From the NCBI RefSeq assembly GCF_000321225.1, contig NW_004450402.1, forward strand, positions 1,465,690 through 1,529,689: 64,000 nucleotides of DNA. Reading direction: 5' to 3'. This document shows positions 46,868 to 57,899 of the stretch, piece by piece; the first letter of the stretch is position 1; every line of letters starts with the position of its first letter. The stretch comes from Odobenus rosmarus divergens (taxonomy: Eukaryota > Chordata > Mammalia > Carnivora > Odobenidae). The notes below the pieces were generated by a model. The model was not told where the DNA came from, searched no databases, and worked only from the letters and a program-made list of their open reading frames with translations. A program made the position numbers and the translations under genes.

Positions 46868-47213
46868 TATTTAGTCAGGGTTCTCTAGGCATGAGTATAA
46901 ATGTATATGGAGAGAGAGAGAGAGATTTATTATAAGGAATTGGCTTACATGATTATGGAGACTGAGAAGTACAGACTCAGGGCCATCTTTTATTCTATTT
47001 AGGCCTTCAACAGATCGGATGAGGCCTGCCCACACTGAGAAGGGTAATCTGTTTTACTCAGTGTATGGATTGAAATGTTAATTTCATCCAGAAACACCCT
47101 CATAGACACACTCAGAACTACTGTTTAACCAAATATCTAAGCACCCTGTGGCCCCGTGAAATTAACCCATGAAATTAACCATCAAACTCAACCACCAGCT
47201 CTTTCATGCTAGA
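46868..47213 (-). mobile_element. MLT2-type LTR (ERV-L), minus, with internal deletion
   Basis: TAGTCAGGGTTCTCTAGGCAT, TTTATTATAAGGAATTGGC, TTACATGATTATGGAGACTG, TTTATTCTATTTAGGCCTTC, GATCGGATGAGGCCTGCCC, CCTCATAGACACACTCAGAAC, ACCCTGTGGCCCCGTG: reverse complement of an MLT2 LTR. The middle 100-200 bp of a full copy are missing between the AGAAGTACAGACTCAGG and TTTTATTC blocks. A short GA run lies at 46912-46925. Non-coding fossil. Confidence 0.88.
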
Positions 47214-47781
47214 ACTTTCACCGTAGTTTACTTAGCCTCAAATCTCAAGGTCAAGGAAATAATCAGTGGGCAAGATGGTAAAGTACTATTATTTATAAAG
47301 GGACAAACGGACTCACAAGTAGTCAACAACTGAAATATCCAGTATCGGTCTATGAAGACTTGGTTGACATGGTATAGGGTTTTGGACAGTATCCCCCAAT
47401 TACCTCCCAGTGAGTTCTGGTTGTAAAGTAAGATCCAATAAATATTATATATGATTTTGGAGTACAATCAGTTAATATCAGCTAGGTCTCACATTTCTTC
47501 TAGTTCCATTGTCTTCCCCACCCCCCAATCCCAGGATCGTTTTGCCCTCTGTTAATTGGGATAATGTAACTCCAATATGGCTTAAGGACCCTAAAACGTC
47601 ACACCTCTCTCTCTTCTCAGTGACTCCTAAATCTATATCTCCATCTTGGACAACAATTCTTAGATCAAGGTTTTATAACCAATATCTGACTCTTATCACA
47701 CTTCCTATGCATCATGTAGGCAATAGAGCGATCCTCAATGAAACTGAATTCTTAATTAGGAAGCTTATAAAGCTGTCATAT
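47214..47781. other. Unique sequence, nothing recognised
   Basis: A 112-codon frame at 47509-47847 runs into the SINE to the right and has no recognisable domain. Confidence 0.4.
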
Positions 47782-47793
47782 AAAGTTCCAGGC

Positions 47794-47988
47794 GGGGGTG
47801 CCTGGGTGGCTCAGTCATTAAGCATCTGCCTTTGGCTTGGGTCATGATCCCAGGGTCCTGGGATCGAGCCCCACATCGGGCTCCCTACTCTGTGGGAAGC
47901 CTGCTTCTCCCTCTCCCGATCCCCCTGTTTGTGTTCCCTCTCTTGCTGTTTCTGTCTCTGTCAAAAAATAAATAAAATATTTTTTTAA
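47794..47988 (+). mobile_element. Can-SINE, plus, intact TSD
   Basis: Head GGGGGTGCCTGGGTGGCTCA, GTCATGATCCCAGGGTCC, CT-rich stretch, AATAAATAAAATA tail. The TSD AAAGTTCCAGGC is identical at 47782-47793 and 47989-48000. The head lacks a few bases after CAGT (CAGTCATTAAGC). Confidence 0.97.
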
Positions 47989-48229
47989 AAAGTTCCAGGC
48001 ATTTCCAAACCACAAAGGACAGAAACTGCCCAAAACAAGACTTAAATTGTAGGAAACAGAGAAGATGCCAAAAGCTAAATTTCTCAGCTAACTGTTCCTT
48101 TGCATCTTTCCCAGGAAATGACAAAATTTGGGGTGCCAAATTTGGTTCATTCATGGTGAAGAAAATCATGAACAAACACCATGAAATCTCAGGATATCAA
48201 CGACACTTGTTGTGGTGTTCTTAAAGATA

Positions 48230-48709
48230 TGTTTACAATTCTTTGATACTCTTCTCTTTAAGAAGGGTAACCCAATTTCTCTCTCCTTGAATGTGAGCTG
48301 GACTTAGGAACTTGCTTCTAGCAAATAAAACAGCAGGAGTAATGGTGTGTCACTTCCAAGATCAGTTATGAAAAGCCTACAGCTTCCATCCTGGGTCTCT
48401 TTCACTTTCTCATCACTCAGCTGCCATGTTGTTGGAACAAACAAAGAGAAAGAGGCCCAAATAATGAAGGACTGAAGTCTTCTGACAACAACCCAGTGAA
48501 TGAGCTTGGGAGTGGATTCACCAGCCCCTTCAGATGACTGAAACCCAGTTAACATCTTGACTGTGACCTCAAAAGAGTCCCAGAGTCAGAATTTTCTAGC
48601 TCTACCACTCTCTGATTCCTGGCCTTCAGAAATTATGTGAGATAATAAATGTTGTTTTAAGCTACTAAGTTTGAGAGTAATTTACAAGTAGCAATAGATA
48701 ACTAGTACA
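48230..48709 (+). mobile_element. MLT1-family LTR (MaLR), plus
   Basis: CCTTGAATGTGAGCTGGACTT, GGAACTTGCTTCTAGC, GTGTGTCACTTCCAAGATCAG, CAGCTGCCATGTTGTTGG, GAGCTTGGGAGTGGATTCACC, ending TAATAAATGTTGTTTTAAGC and GCAATAGATAACTAGTACA. Full MLT1H/J-like order. Contains the AATAAA signal. Non-coding. Confidence 0.9.
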
Positions 48710-48929
48710 TTTATATAATTTTACTCCTAGATTGGGTAAAATATTTCAGGTTTAATAAGTTTCCCATCGCATTTAAAATACCATTTTTTTACAACAAACA
48801 TCAAAATATTTAAAAATGAAGTTGTATTTTAGATTCTCATCTATCTTCAATTTCTTTTAATGAGCTAATCATACTAAGGGCTAGTTGGAATAGGCTCAGG
48901 ACTCTATATAATATGCAATAAAACAATGG

Positions 48930-49140
48930 CTAATGTACTGAGATCTTCTTTGGTGCCCAATTTCATGTTAAGCATTCTTTGTATTATTTCGTTTAATTCT
49001 CTCAACAATGTAATGAGGTAGGTATCAGTATTCACTTTATTTTTACATTGAGAAAACTGAGGTTCAGAGAGGGCATATAGAATTCCCAACAATGCATAAT
49101 TAATAAAAGAAATAGCCATTCTGAAATTAAAGTCTTATGC
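48930..49140 (-). mobile_element. MIR element, minus
   Basis: GTAATGAGGTAGGTATCAG, TTTACATTGAGAAAACTGAGG and TTCAGAGAGGGCATATAG form the reverse complement of the MIR core and tail. Confidence 0.87.
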
Positions 49141-49172
49141 CAATTCACTTTCTCCCACCACTCAGAGAAGGT

Positions 49173-49244
<72 letters not shown>
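49173..49244. repeat. (TTTC)n microsatellite
   Basis: About 18 near-perfect TTTC units, arising from the T-rich tail of the Can-SINE to the right. Likely highly length-polymorphic. The Phe-Leu-Ser-Phe and Lys-Glu-Arg-Lys repeat frames here are artefacts. Confidence 0.97.
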
Positions 49245-49370
49245 TTCTTTCTTTTTCTTGAGAGAGAGCATGAGTGCAAGCAGGGTGAGAAAGAGCAGAG
49301 GGAGAAAGAGAGAATCCTGGGCCCAAATCAAGAATTGGACATTTAACCAACCAAGCCACCTATGCACCGC
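49181..49370 (-). mobile_element. Can-SINE, minus, degraded, tail expanded to (TTTC)n
   Basis: After the TTTC tract: GAGAGAGAGCATGAGTGCAAG, CAGAGGGAGAAAGAGAG, AATCAAGAATTGGACATTTAA, and head ending CCAAGCCACCTATGCACCGC. It is the most diverged SINE in the window and lacks much of the middle. A 12-bp TSD (AGGTTCTTTCTT / AGGTTATTTCTT, 49169-49180 and 49371-49382) supports insertion. Confidence 0.85.
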
Positions 49371-49382
49371 AGGTTATTTCTT

Positions 49383-50219
49383 GTAACAGTTATCCCCTGC
49401 CATCAGACACCTGATAAAAGGTTTTGCCTCTTCACACCATTGGTCTGAGAGTATTTCCTGGCATCACTTCTAGAACTGCCTTATTTTCTGGACAGTTTTG
49501 CTGCAAATCTTTTGATTTAGAATGAATTCTTGTTTTTTAGATTTGATTATTTGTCCTAGATAACATCTTAAACCAGTCTCTTCCCAGAATGAGGACTTTA
49601 ATTTCCCATGGTTTCGTGCCTCCAAACAGAAAAAGCCACCTCTCCTGATACGGCAGCCAACTCAGAGCCCTTGGCTCCCTGTTTGCCTGGCAAGAAAAAT
49701 TAGGTATATATGAAAGTAGGAGCCTTATGTCAGGATCAGGATATGAATAGTAAGGAAGAGACTACTTCAAATAGTCAAAGCTAGCCACTTAGTAGATTTC
49801 ATCTATAGCCAACAGGAAAGTATATCAGATCCATCAAGTTTCCTAAATTCTGAAGTTAGTTGAACTTGATTTGTCATATTATTTTTATGATGTTACCAAT
49901 AATTTCATATTACAATGGTTTAAAATGGAGAGAATAGGAAAATAACTATAAGAAAAGTTTATGTATTAAGCAAAATTGTTTAGCTAGAGTGAAATGAGCA
50001 TTTCTGAATTCTCTCATTTAATATCTCTTTCAAGTATCTTTTTTTTAATTAAAAAGAAAATGCAGGAAGTATACAAGATGAGCCTGGAGGATTTTATAGT
50101 ATGTAGTGCTAGAAAATAAGGAAGTGCTTTAAAAAAAATAATGGGGTATGTCAAAGGAACATAAGAGCCAACTGAAAGAGTTCCCAATGACCAAAGTTGA
50201 AACAATTTGAGCAACATAA
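49383..50219. other. Unique sequence, nothing recognised
   Basis: AT-rich, with no gene or repeat recognised. Confidence 0.4.
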
Positions 50220-50900
50220 TAAATTAAGTAGTAATGGATGATAACCCAAAGTATAAAATAAATATCCATGAGTCACACTGACATAAATAAATGATTAATT
50301 CAAAAAATAAATAAATGAGAGAGAAGAGACAGAAGAATTCCAAATAATTTATGTAGAAATTCCTTAAGGAGATGGAACATAAATCTTCATTCTTTTGGAC
50401 TTCCTTCCAAAAAGTACAGTATAGAAAGATGAGGGAGAGTAACTTTACAACAGAGAAACCTGAAAAACACAGGTATCTCAGTCAGTGATAAGAATAGTGC
50501 TTTACCTTTATGGTCTTCATCCAAAGCATTCATAAGCTTAGCCTAATCATGAGAAAAACACCAGATAGATCCCTATTGAGGGACATTCTAGAAGATACCT
50601 GACAAGTACTCCTCAAAACTGCCAAGATCATCAAATATAAGGAAAGTCTAGGAAGCTGTCACAATCAAGAGGAGACTCTGGGGCTGTGATGACAAAGAGC
50701 AATGTGGTACCCTGGATGGGGTACTGAAACAGAAAAGGTACAGTAGGTTAGAAACTGAGGAAATCTGAATAAAGCATGGACTTCAGTTAATAATGTCTAA
50801 TAAGGGAAACTGGGTGTGGGGTAAATGGAACTCTCTATACTAGTCTCACCCTTTCTCTATAAATATAAAACTGTTTTAAAATAATGAGTTTATTTAAAAA
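50220..50900 (+). mobile_element. Old L1 (L1M/L1ME type) 3' UTR, plus
   Basis: AGAGAAACCTGAAAAACACAG, CTAATCATGAGAAAAACACC, TTGAGGGACATTCTAGAAG, AGTACTCCTCAAAACTGCC, GAGGAGACTCTGGGGCTG, AGCAATGTGGTACCCTGGATG, ending CTATAAATATAAAACTGTTTTAAAAT. Colinear with an old L1-type 3' end I recall. Subfamily uncertain. Confidence 0.68.
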
Positions 50901-50931
50901 TTTTTCTTCAGGTTAAAAAAAAAAGTAAATA

Positions 50932-51151
50932 GGGGCGCCTGGGTGGCTCAGTCAGTTAAGTGTTTGACTCTTGGTTTTGACTCAGGTCATGATCTCTGGG
51001 TTGCAAGATGGAGCCACAAGTCAGACTCTGCACTGGGTGTGGAGCCTGCTTGGGATTCTCTCTCTCTCCCTCTTCCTCTGCCCCTCGCCACATCCCTCAT
51101 CTCTCTCCCTCTCAAAAAAAGGGAAAAAAAAAAGAAAAAAAATTTAAAAAA
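50932..51151 (+). mobile_element. Can-SINE, plus, older subfamily
   Basis: Head GGGGCGCCTGGGTGGCTCAG, TTTGACTCTTGGTTTTGAC, AGGTCATGATCTCTGGG, GGAGCCTGCTTGGGATTC, CT-rich stretch, then an A-rich tail without AAATAAAT units. The TSD is obscured by A-rich flanks. The 106-codon frame at 50943-51263 is SINE translation. Confidence 0.95.
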
Positions 51152-51159
51152 GAAAACAC

Positions 51160-52077
51160 ACAGTCATATGGAATGTTTATTTAATTTGCATGACTTCAAA
51201 TGTACATGCTCAGCAAAGATAAAGAGGGAGGAGTGTAGTAAAGAGTGGAAATACCGCAGTTAAATATTTTGGAGTGTTAATGTGCACCTTCCTCCTGAAG
51301 CCTCTTCCCCTCTCCCCCATTCTGCTTCCCAGCTTGGACAGCTAGTCTTGAGTGACTCACTGCATAATCAGAAACATCCAACTATTAAACACCATTGCTA
51401 CTCTGAGACAAAAGGATTCAGATGCTTCCTTCCAAATTAAATCTTTCCCTGTCTGAGGAAAAAGAGATAGTTGGCCGCAGAAGGGAAAAACCAGTTACTC
51501 TCAAGGAAAGCGATAGATCAAACAACTGTTGGAGGGGAAACCTCTGTTCCCACTCAAGAGTGGCAGCTTCATGGAAGCTGTGTCACCCACAAAGGACCTC
51601 AATCACAAGGAGAAGCTCTTTCTGCCATCAGGCATCCAATCTGGAAGAACATCAAGACACTGCCCAATTCCTCTCCCATGAGGACAATGCCCTACCTCAG
51701 AATATTCATAAACCTTCCTCTCAAAACAGAAGGTAAGGAAGGAACTTAGTCACCTTGAGGGCCTAAGATGACATGAAGAGAAGTCCTGATCTTTGATTAA
51801 GGTGTGACTAAACAAAAATGGTTTGATATTAGCCTCTGTTTTAGAATAGAAGGGATACATACTATAGCTGACACCAAAGCAATCATAAAGTTATAATGTT
51901 GATAATTAACAAAAAGGACCTCAAAAGGACCCTCAAAAGGACCGCCAGAACAAAGATGATCAAACAAAGCTAATTTTATTAGGCTTTCTGCTATAAGGCA
52001 AACCACACCTTGATAGAATCTTAGTGATGTATCATAAGGGGGAAGTCTCAGAAGGATATTTATAGGGATTTAGAGCC
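51160..52077. other. Unique block with exon-like open frames and a strong splice donor
   Basis: Two overlapping plus frames (51422-51736, 104 codons; 51471-51749, 92 codons) occur in sequence with no repeat assigned. The sequence CAGAAG/GTAAGG at 51732/51733 is a strong donor-like site. A short tandem of AAAAGGACC-type units lies at 51912-51946. There is no known domain; a non-coding RNA exon or chance are both possible. Confidence 0.35.
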
Positions 52078-52093
52078 TGAGCTGGTGATTTTA

Positions 52094-52715
52094 TTTTTTT
52101 AATTTAAATTCAATTAATTAACATATAATGTATTATTGGTTTCAGAGGTACAGGTCTGTGATTCATCAGTCTTATATAATATCCAGTGCTCATTACATCA
52201 TGTGCCCTCCTTAATGTCCACCACTCAGTTACCCCATCCCCCTACCCCCTCCCCTCCTGCAACCCTTGGTTTGTTTCTTATGATTAAGAGTCTCTTATGG
52301 TTTGTCTCCCTCTCTGATTTTGTCTTGTTTTATTTTTTCTTATCTTCGCCTATGATCCTCTGTTTTGTTTCTTAAATTCCACATATCAGTGAGATCATAT
52401 GACATTGTCTTTCTCTGATTGACTTATTTTGCTTAGCATAATACCCTCTGGTTCCATCCATGTCATTGTAAATGGCAAGATTTTGGGGGGTTTTTAGATG
52501 GCTAAATAATATTCCACTATAGATATATGATATATACACATATATATTATACATATATATCACAATTTCTTTATCCATTCATCTGCCGATGGACATCTGG
52601 GCTCTTTCCATAGTTTGGCTATTGTGGACATTGCTGCTATAAACACTGGGGTTCAGGTGCCCTTTTGGATCTTTGGGGTAAATACCCAGTAGTGCAATTG
52701 CTGGGTTATAGGGTA
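52094..52715 (-). mobile_element. L1 3' end (ORF2 tail plus 3' UTR), minus, with TSD
   Basis: On the plus strand: T-rich start, AATTAACATATAATGTATTATTGG, CAGTGCTCATTACATCATGTG, TCTCTCTGATTTTGTC-like region, GCATAATACCCTCTGGTTCC, and TTTGGGGTAAATACCCAGTAG at the 5' truncation point in ORF2. The 16-bp TSD TGAGCTGGTGATTTTA (52078-52093) has a copy at 52716-52731 (1 mismatch). Well preserved and relatively young. The ORF2 end is not open. Confidence 0.95.
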
Positions 52716-52876
52716 TGAGCTAGTGATTTTAAGGTAAGGTAAAGAATAGGTTGGTAGTAGAGAGACATACATCTGTATCTTTGGGGTAAATAGCCAGTAG
52801 TGCAATTGCTGGGTCATAGGGTATGAGCTGGTGATTTTAAGGTAAGGTAAGGAACTGGTTGGTAGTAGAGAGACAT
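52669..52876 (+). repeat. 108-bp tandem duplication spanning an L1/flank junction
   Basis: Copy 1 starts at 52669 (ATCTTTGGGGTAAATACCC) and copy 2 at 52777 (ATCTTTGGGGTAAATAGCC). Both contain the truncated end of the L1, the right TSD and unique flank (AAGGTAAGGTAA, GGTTGGTAGTAGAGAGACAT). The offset is exactly 108 bp. About six mismatches over 100 aligned bases. Confidence 0.95.
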
Positions 52877-53199
52877 GATGACATTTATTACATGACAGTT
52901 TCAGATGGATGGGCGAAAAGAGGTGAGGGTCTTAACAAGAGTCATGATAAACTGCTAGTTTTGATAAGTTAGCTATTACAGTTGGCTCAGAGTTTTAACT
53001 TCCAGGAGCAAGTATTTCCTGAACCAAGTAATTAAATTACTTTTACTTGTTCTCAGTTTTATGTAAGGTAGGAGTGGAAAAATATTCCCAGTCCTACTAT
53101 GGTTTAATACATGGGCAGGAAGTATCCTCAGTCATGGTCTAAATTAACACAGAAACAGGACATTAATTGGTTTCAATTCTCATGCCCTGGGTTTTATAA
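52877..53199. other. Unique sequence, nothing recognised
   Basis: No repeat or gene recognised. Confidence 0.4.
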
Positions 53200-53957
53200 A
53201 GTGATCTCAATGATCCCTAACTCCTGGTATTCATTCCTTTATGAATTCCTTCACTCCTTCTCTGTGAGTGTGGGCATGATCTATGACTTTCCCCTAATCA
53301 AATGAATATGCAAAGGCAATGGGACATATGTGATTATGTCACCTAAGATTACAACATCCTTCTTGCTAGATTTTCTTCCTTACTGGCTTTTAGGAAGCAG
53401 GCCACCATGTTAGGAAGCCCACTTGGCAAGGACCTGAGACAGTGACCTCCAGATGACCGGCTGCAAAAATTGAGGACCTCAATCCAACTACCCACCAGTA
53501 ACCGAATTCTGTCAACAATCATGTACACTTAGAAATGGATCCTGGGCGCCTGGGTGGCTCAGTTGGTTAAGCGACCGCCTTCAGCTCAGGTCATGATCCT
53601 GGAGTCCCGGGATCGAGTCCCGCATCGGGCTCCCTGCTCAGCGGGGAGTCTGCTTCTCCCTCTGACCCTCCTCCCTCTCATGCTCTCTGTCTCTCATTCT
53701 CTCTCTCTCTCTCAAATAAATAAATAAAATCTTTAAAAAAAAAAAAGAAATGAATCCTTCCACAGTCAAGCCTCACATGAGATGGCAGCCCCAGTTGAAA
53801 TGCTGATTACAATGTTGCAAGACCCTGAAGTATTAAGGGCCCAATTAAGCCATTCCTAAATTCCTTATCCACAAAAACTGTGAGGTAATAAATATATTGG
53901 TTTATGCCTCTAAGGTAATATTGTTGGTGGTAATGTTGTTATATAGCAATAAAGAAC
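53200..53957 (+). mobile_element. MLT1-family LTR (MaLR), plus, split by a Can-SINE
   Basis: Left part: CAATGATCCCTAACTCCTGG, TATTCATTCCTTTATGAATTCC, CAGGCCACCATGTTAGGAAGC. Right part after the SINE: CCTTCCACAGTCAAGCC, TGAGATGGCAGCCCC, TTGCAAGACCCTGAAG, ATTAAGCCATTCCTAAATTCC, ending TATATAGCAATAAAGAAC. The two parts join into one MLT1H/J-like LTR. Confidence 0.85.
53544..53745 (+). mobile_element. Can-SINE, plus, inside an MLT1
   Basis: Head GGGCGCCTGGGTGGCTCAGT, CGCCTTCAGCTCAGGTCATG, CTCCCTGCTCAGCGGGG, long CT stretch, CAAATAAATAAATAAAATC tail. TSD AGAAATGGATCCT at 53531-53543 and AGAAATGAATCCT at 53746-53758 (1 mismatch). Confidence 0.97.
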
Positions 53958-56345
53958 TTCAGATCATTCTTCTTCCTAAGATGAAGGGTAGACCATTATC
54001 ATCTAAACACATGATTAATCCAGCTCCGCTTTGTTGGATGACGTGTTTGGGTTGTGTAGAGCTTCTGATGGTAGTCATTCCAACACTAATAAGTGTCAGA
54101 TTTTCTTATTATTTTGCTGGAAAATTCATTAATTGGGTCATTTGCTGGGACATGGATTTCTCTACAGCATTCAAGGCTCTGAAAACCATACATTTGTGCA
54201 TCAAAAACACAAATACTAGCTGAAGGATAGTAATCAGAATTTGTAGTTCACTAATAATACAAGAGCCAAGACTGCCCAAATTAAACCAAGAGAAAGATCC
54301 TATCCCCAAACCAAAAAGCCTGCAAAACTAGATATGGGGGTAAAAGTTAATTACTGAATGTCATAATTTATTTGTTTCCTGGATATTTTTGGTAATAGTA
54401 AAGGTCCTGAAGAGGTCTGTAGGGATGTAAGTAAAACATTTTTCTCTTGAGATAGCACATATTCTACCTCCAGATGCTAGTATACTAAACATTTTGTACC
54501 ACCACCTGTCTAATTTCAAGAACCTCTCCTGCAGTTTCCATAGCCTCAGTAACATTGTCTAGCTCTCCTGCTACACTTTAAACCACTGCATGTAGGATTA
54601 TGTACATCTTGGGGGCTTTTGTAAAATACAAATTGAAGAAGCTTAGGGGCAGAATAAAACTGTCCAAAATTCTCTTTCAATGATTAACAGATTGAATGAA
54701 AATTAGGATCCAATTTTTCTTATTCTTAAGTTTAATTATCTAAATAACTCTCTTTTTCTTTGAGAAGAGAAACTGATGGGCCAAAGTAGATTCTGGGTAA
54801 TGTCAGGGAATATTCCAAAGGTGGTCATCAGATGCCCATGATGAGATATTTCCATAAAATTTGTGGTTATAATCAATAAGCTTTTATAATACAAGTCTAA
54901 TCCCAATTATTAGGAATCAACCACTAATCTATTTTTGGCCACAATGCCTTATGATGTTGTCATATAGTATGGCAATGTTTTAGTATCATTCACTCATCGA
55001 GAACGGTCCTGTGCCAAGTGATAAAATCTGTTGTACAGAGTTCATTAGGTAACTCTAAAACAAAAAAAGTGTAGAGTTGTCCTAAGTGGCACACCTTTCT
55101 TATAAAGTCTGAAAAAGTGAGACAGCCTCTGGAATACATACTATCTGTTCTCTAGCTCTTTCCAAGCTCGAATTCTATGAAAGTTCTATAGCAAAGTCTA
55201 GCTCCCATGAAAGTTCCCCAAGTACACTTTCTTTCTCTGGAGAAAGGAACCTACCTTTTTAGATATAGTGGGATGTAGGGTTTTAGATTTCTTGTTGTCT
55301 GGACTGTTGTGATTTTTTGCCAAATAAAAAGTTGCTTAGTGCATAGTGAATCTCCTTAACTCAGGAAACTAACTGGAACTGGTATCAAAGGAAGATGGGT
55401 AGCATGCAAAGGAAAGTGAATACAAATAAAGGCTCTAGGGATTATGCACTCTGAGCATCAGTTTCTCATTCTGGGGTGAAATCTTGGGGTTTCCATGGTT
55501 ATTTTACCATCACATGCTTTTTGTAGGCCCAGATCATAGTTTCTTAAGTTACACAATTCTCCAAAAATCTTAATAGGCTTCCAATCTATTTGCTTTCGAT
55601 CAATTCCTATTGCCTATAACCACCCCCGAAGTCATAATTCCAAGCCTCCTATAATTTGTTGCTTCTCAGGGCTATTTCTCTTTCTCTAGCAATTTAATGG
55701 AATCTACCTTGAGGCCATCTGAAACAATGTCTTTAAAGGGAAGGTAATATCCTTAATGTGATATTTGTTGCCGGGATGAATCATTTGTTTAACTGGGAAC
55801 TCTTAATGGGTTTTTGCCATAAGGCTTTCGTCGTAGTCTTTATTTCCTAAAATTTAGTGTCTAGAAGCAGTTGACTCTTCTAGATCTGAAAGGCCACAAA
55901 TTTCTGAACTTTGTCTGGTGTTTAATTCTATACACGACTCATTTCTTTCTTTTAAATATCTTGCTAAATGTATCAATAAACCGTCAACACACACTCTTGG
56001 CTCGTCCCAGTCATTTTCACTACTGAGTTACAGACTCAGTAGAAACTGGGTCTGTTTGCCTTCCATGTTATCACAAACAAGAATTTTACAAAATCTGTTT
56101 CCTCACCATTCACTATTTAACCCCCAACTCAGTATTGCTATTTTAAGTTTTTGTTATGGTATAACCCCACTTCAAGTCTGTATTAGTTAACATATTGGTA
56201 AAAGCTATAGCAAATAATCACCCCAATTTTGTTACTTTTACATGATAAATGTTTGGGGTTTTTTGGTTTTCTGGGTGGGTTTTTTTTTCTCTCATGTAAT
56301 GGCTGTTGATGCATAAAGAGGTGAAGAGGACAGTCCTGTTCCATG
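53958..56345. other. Unique sequence, nothing recognised
   Basis: 2.4 kb of AT-rich DNA without a repeat I can name. The 108-codon plus frame at 53897-54223 and the 90-codon frame at 55918-56190 show no known domain. Confidence 0.42.
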
Positions 56346-57025
56346 GGAGGCAGAATGATGGCCTCCCAAACATGTCCACATTCTAATCCCCCAAATCTAT
56401 GAATGTTACCCTACATGGCAAAAGGGATTTTGTAGATAATACCAATTTAAAAATCTTCAAATGAAGAGGGTATCCTGGACACCCAGATGAGCCTAGTGTA
56501 ATCACAAGGGTCTTTATAAGAAGGAGGCAGGGTGTCAGAGTGAGAGAAAGAGATGCGGCAATAGAGACAGAGGTCAGGAAGATGCAAGCAAAGGGCTCTG
56601 AGCCAAGGAATTCAAGTCACCTTTAAAACCTGAAAAAGCAAGGAAACAGATTCTCCCCTAGAACCTTTTTTTTATAGATTTATTTATTTTTTTTATTTTA
56701 GAGAAAGAGAGAGAGCGGGGGTGGGGGAAGCAGCAGAGGGAGAGAGAGAGAATCTCAAGCAGACTCCCTGCTGAGCATGGAGCTTGATGCAGGGGGCTTG
56801 ATCTCATGACTCTGAGATCATGAGCAGAGCAAAAATCAAGAGTCAGATGCTAAACCGACTGAGCCACCCAAGAGTCCCTCCCCTAGAGCCTTTAAAAGGA
56901 ACATAGCCCTGCTGACCCATTTTAGACTGTGGACCTTTAGAACTGTAAGATAATAAATCTGTATGGATTGAGGTCACTAAGTTTGTGGTAATTTTTTGCA
57001 GCAGCAACGTGAAACTAATAAATAC
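56346..57025 (+). mobile_element. MLT1-family LTR (MaLR), plus, split by a Can-SINE
   Basis: GAGGCAGAATGATGGCCTCCC, AACATGTCCACATTCTAATCC, TGTTACCCTACATGGCAAAAG, TGTAATCACAAGGGTCTTTAT, AAAAAGCAAGGAAACAGATTC, then the SINE, then CTAGAGCCTTTAAAAGGAAC, AGAACTGTAAGATAATAAATC, TTGTGGTAATTTTTTGCAGC, ACTAATAAATACA. Complete LTR order on either side of the insertion. Confidence 0.93.
56669..56877 (-). mobile_element. Can-SINE, minus, older subfamily, inside an MLT1
   Basis: TATAGATTTATTTATTTTTTTTATT, GCAGCAGAGGGAGAGAGAG, AGACTCCCTGCTGAGCATGG, AAAATCAAGAGTCAGATGC, head ending GAGCCACCCAAGAGTCC. The 16-bp TSD CTCCCCTAGAACCTTT / CTCCCCTAGAGCCTTT (56653-56668 and 56878-56893, 1 mismatch) falls within MLT1 sequence. 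Confidence 0.96.
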
Positions 57026-57899
57026 ATCTTCTGCAGAGTCAGCTAGGCATCGAAGTGGAAACACTGCCATCTTCAAAATGTAAATTTGAAAGTTTGCCTA
57101 AGGTTTATCTCTATTATAAGCAGCTGGAAAAAAGGAAGCATAAAGCATCTCCCATGCAGAGATATGGATTGGGTACTTACATATACCTAGATATAACAGG
57201 GGCTAGAAAATATAGGTCTGCCTGGGAATCTGCTTCCATTAATAACTCCATATACCATGAATGCAAAAGTATGAATATAGGTGACAGGCTAGTCATTCTG
57301 CCACAACCCTAGACTAAAAACAGGGCAGTCAAGTGAAACTGTACTAGATGGTGGACTTGCATACTCTTTTTCCTCAATTAACTACCAGAACCCTGGCAGC
57401 AGGCTTATTGACCTCAAATATTCAGGGATTAGAGGAGACTCTGGTAGTGTTGTAAATATAAAAAGAGAGTCAAGAATCAGCAGACACTTTAGGAAAGCCT
57501 CCAATAGGAAAGAAAAGGCAAAAAACAAAAGACAAACAAAAAAACAAAAAACCCACCACCCCCCCCCGAAAAAAAACAGAAAGGGGGAATTTAAAGAAAC
57601 AATGGCAATGCATTGGTAGGTGGCAAAAAGAAAAGAAGTTAAAACTAAAATTAGTATCTTCTGAGAAATAAGAAAATATACAGAATTCACAAAATCAGAA
57701 GGAAAATATGTTTAAAAAAATAAAGACCATGAAAGGAAAGAACTCTTAGAAGTTAAAAATGTGACTGAAAATTTTGAAGAATTAATTTTTTAAGACTGAA
57801 AGATTAAATTATGGCTATATCATAAGAAACAAACACCAGAGTTGACAAATTAGAGAGAAAAGATGAGAGTCCTACAGGTTTGTGGCAAAGATAGTTATA
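57026..57899. other. Mostly unique; low-complexity tract and possible old L1 5' remnant
   Basis: 57520-57596 is an A/C-rich low-complexity tract with a run of nine C (G-run on minus). The 57700-57870 stretch (AAAATGTGACTGAAAATTTTG ...) vaguely resembles old L1 ORF1-upstream sequence. Neither is coding. Confidence 0.4.

Noticed and set aside
49032..49367. Lys-Glu-Arg-Lys repeat protein
   Set aside because: Translation of the (TTTC)n array on the minus strand.
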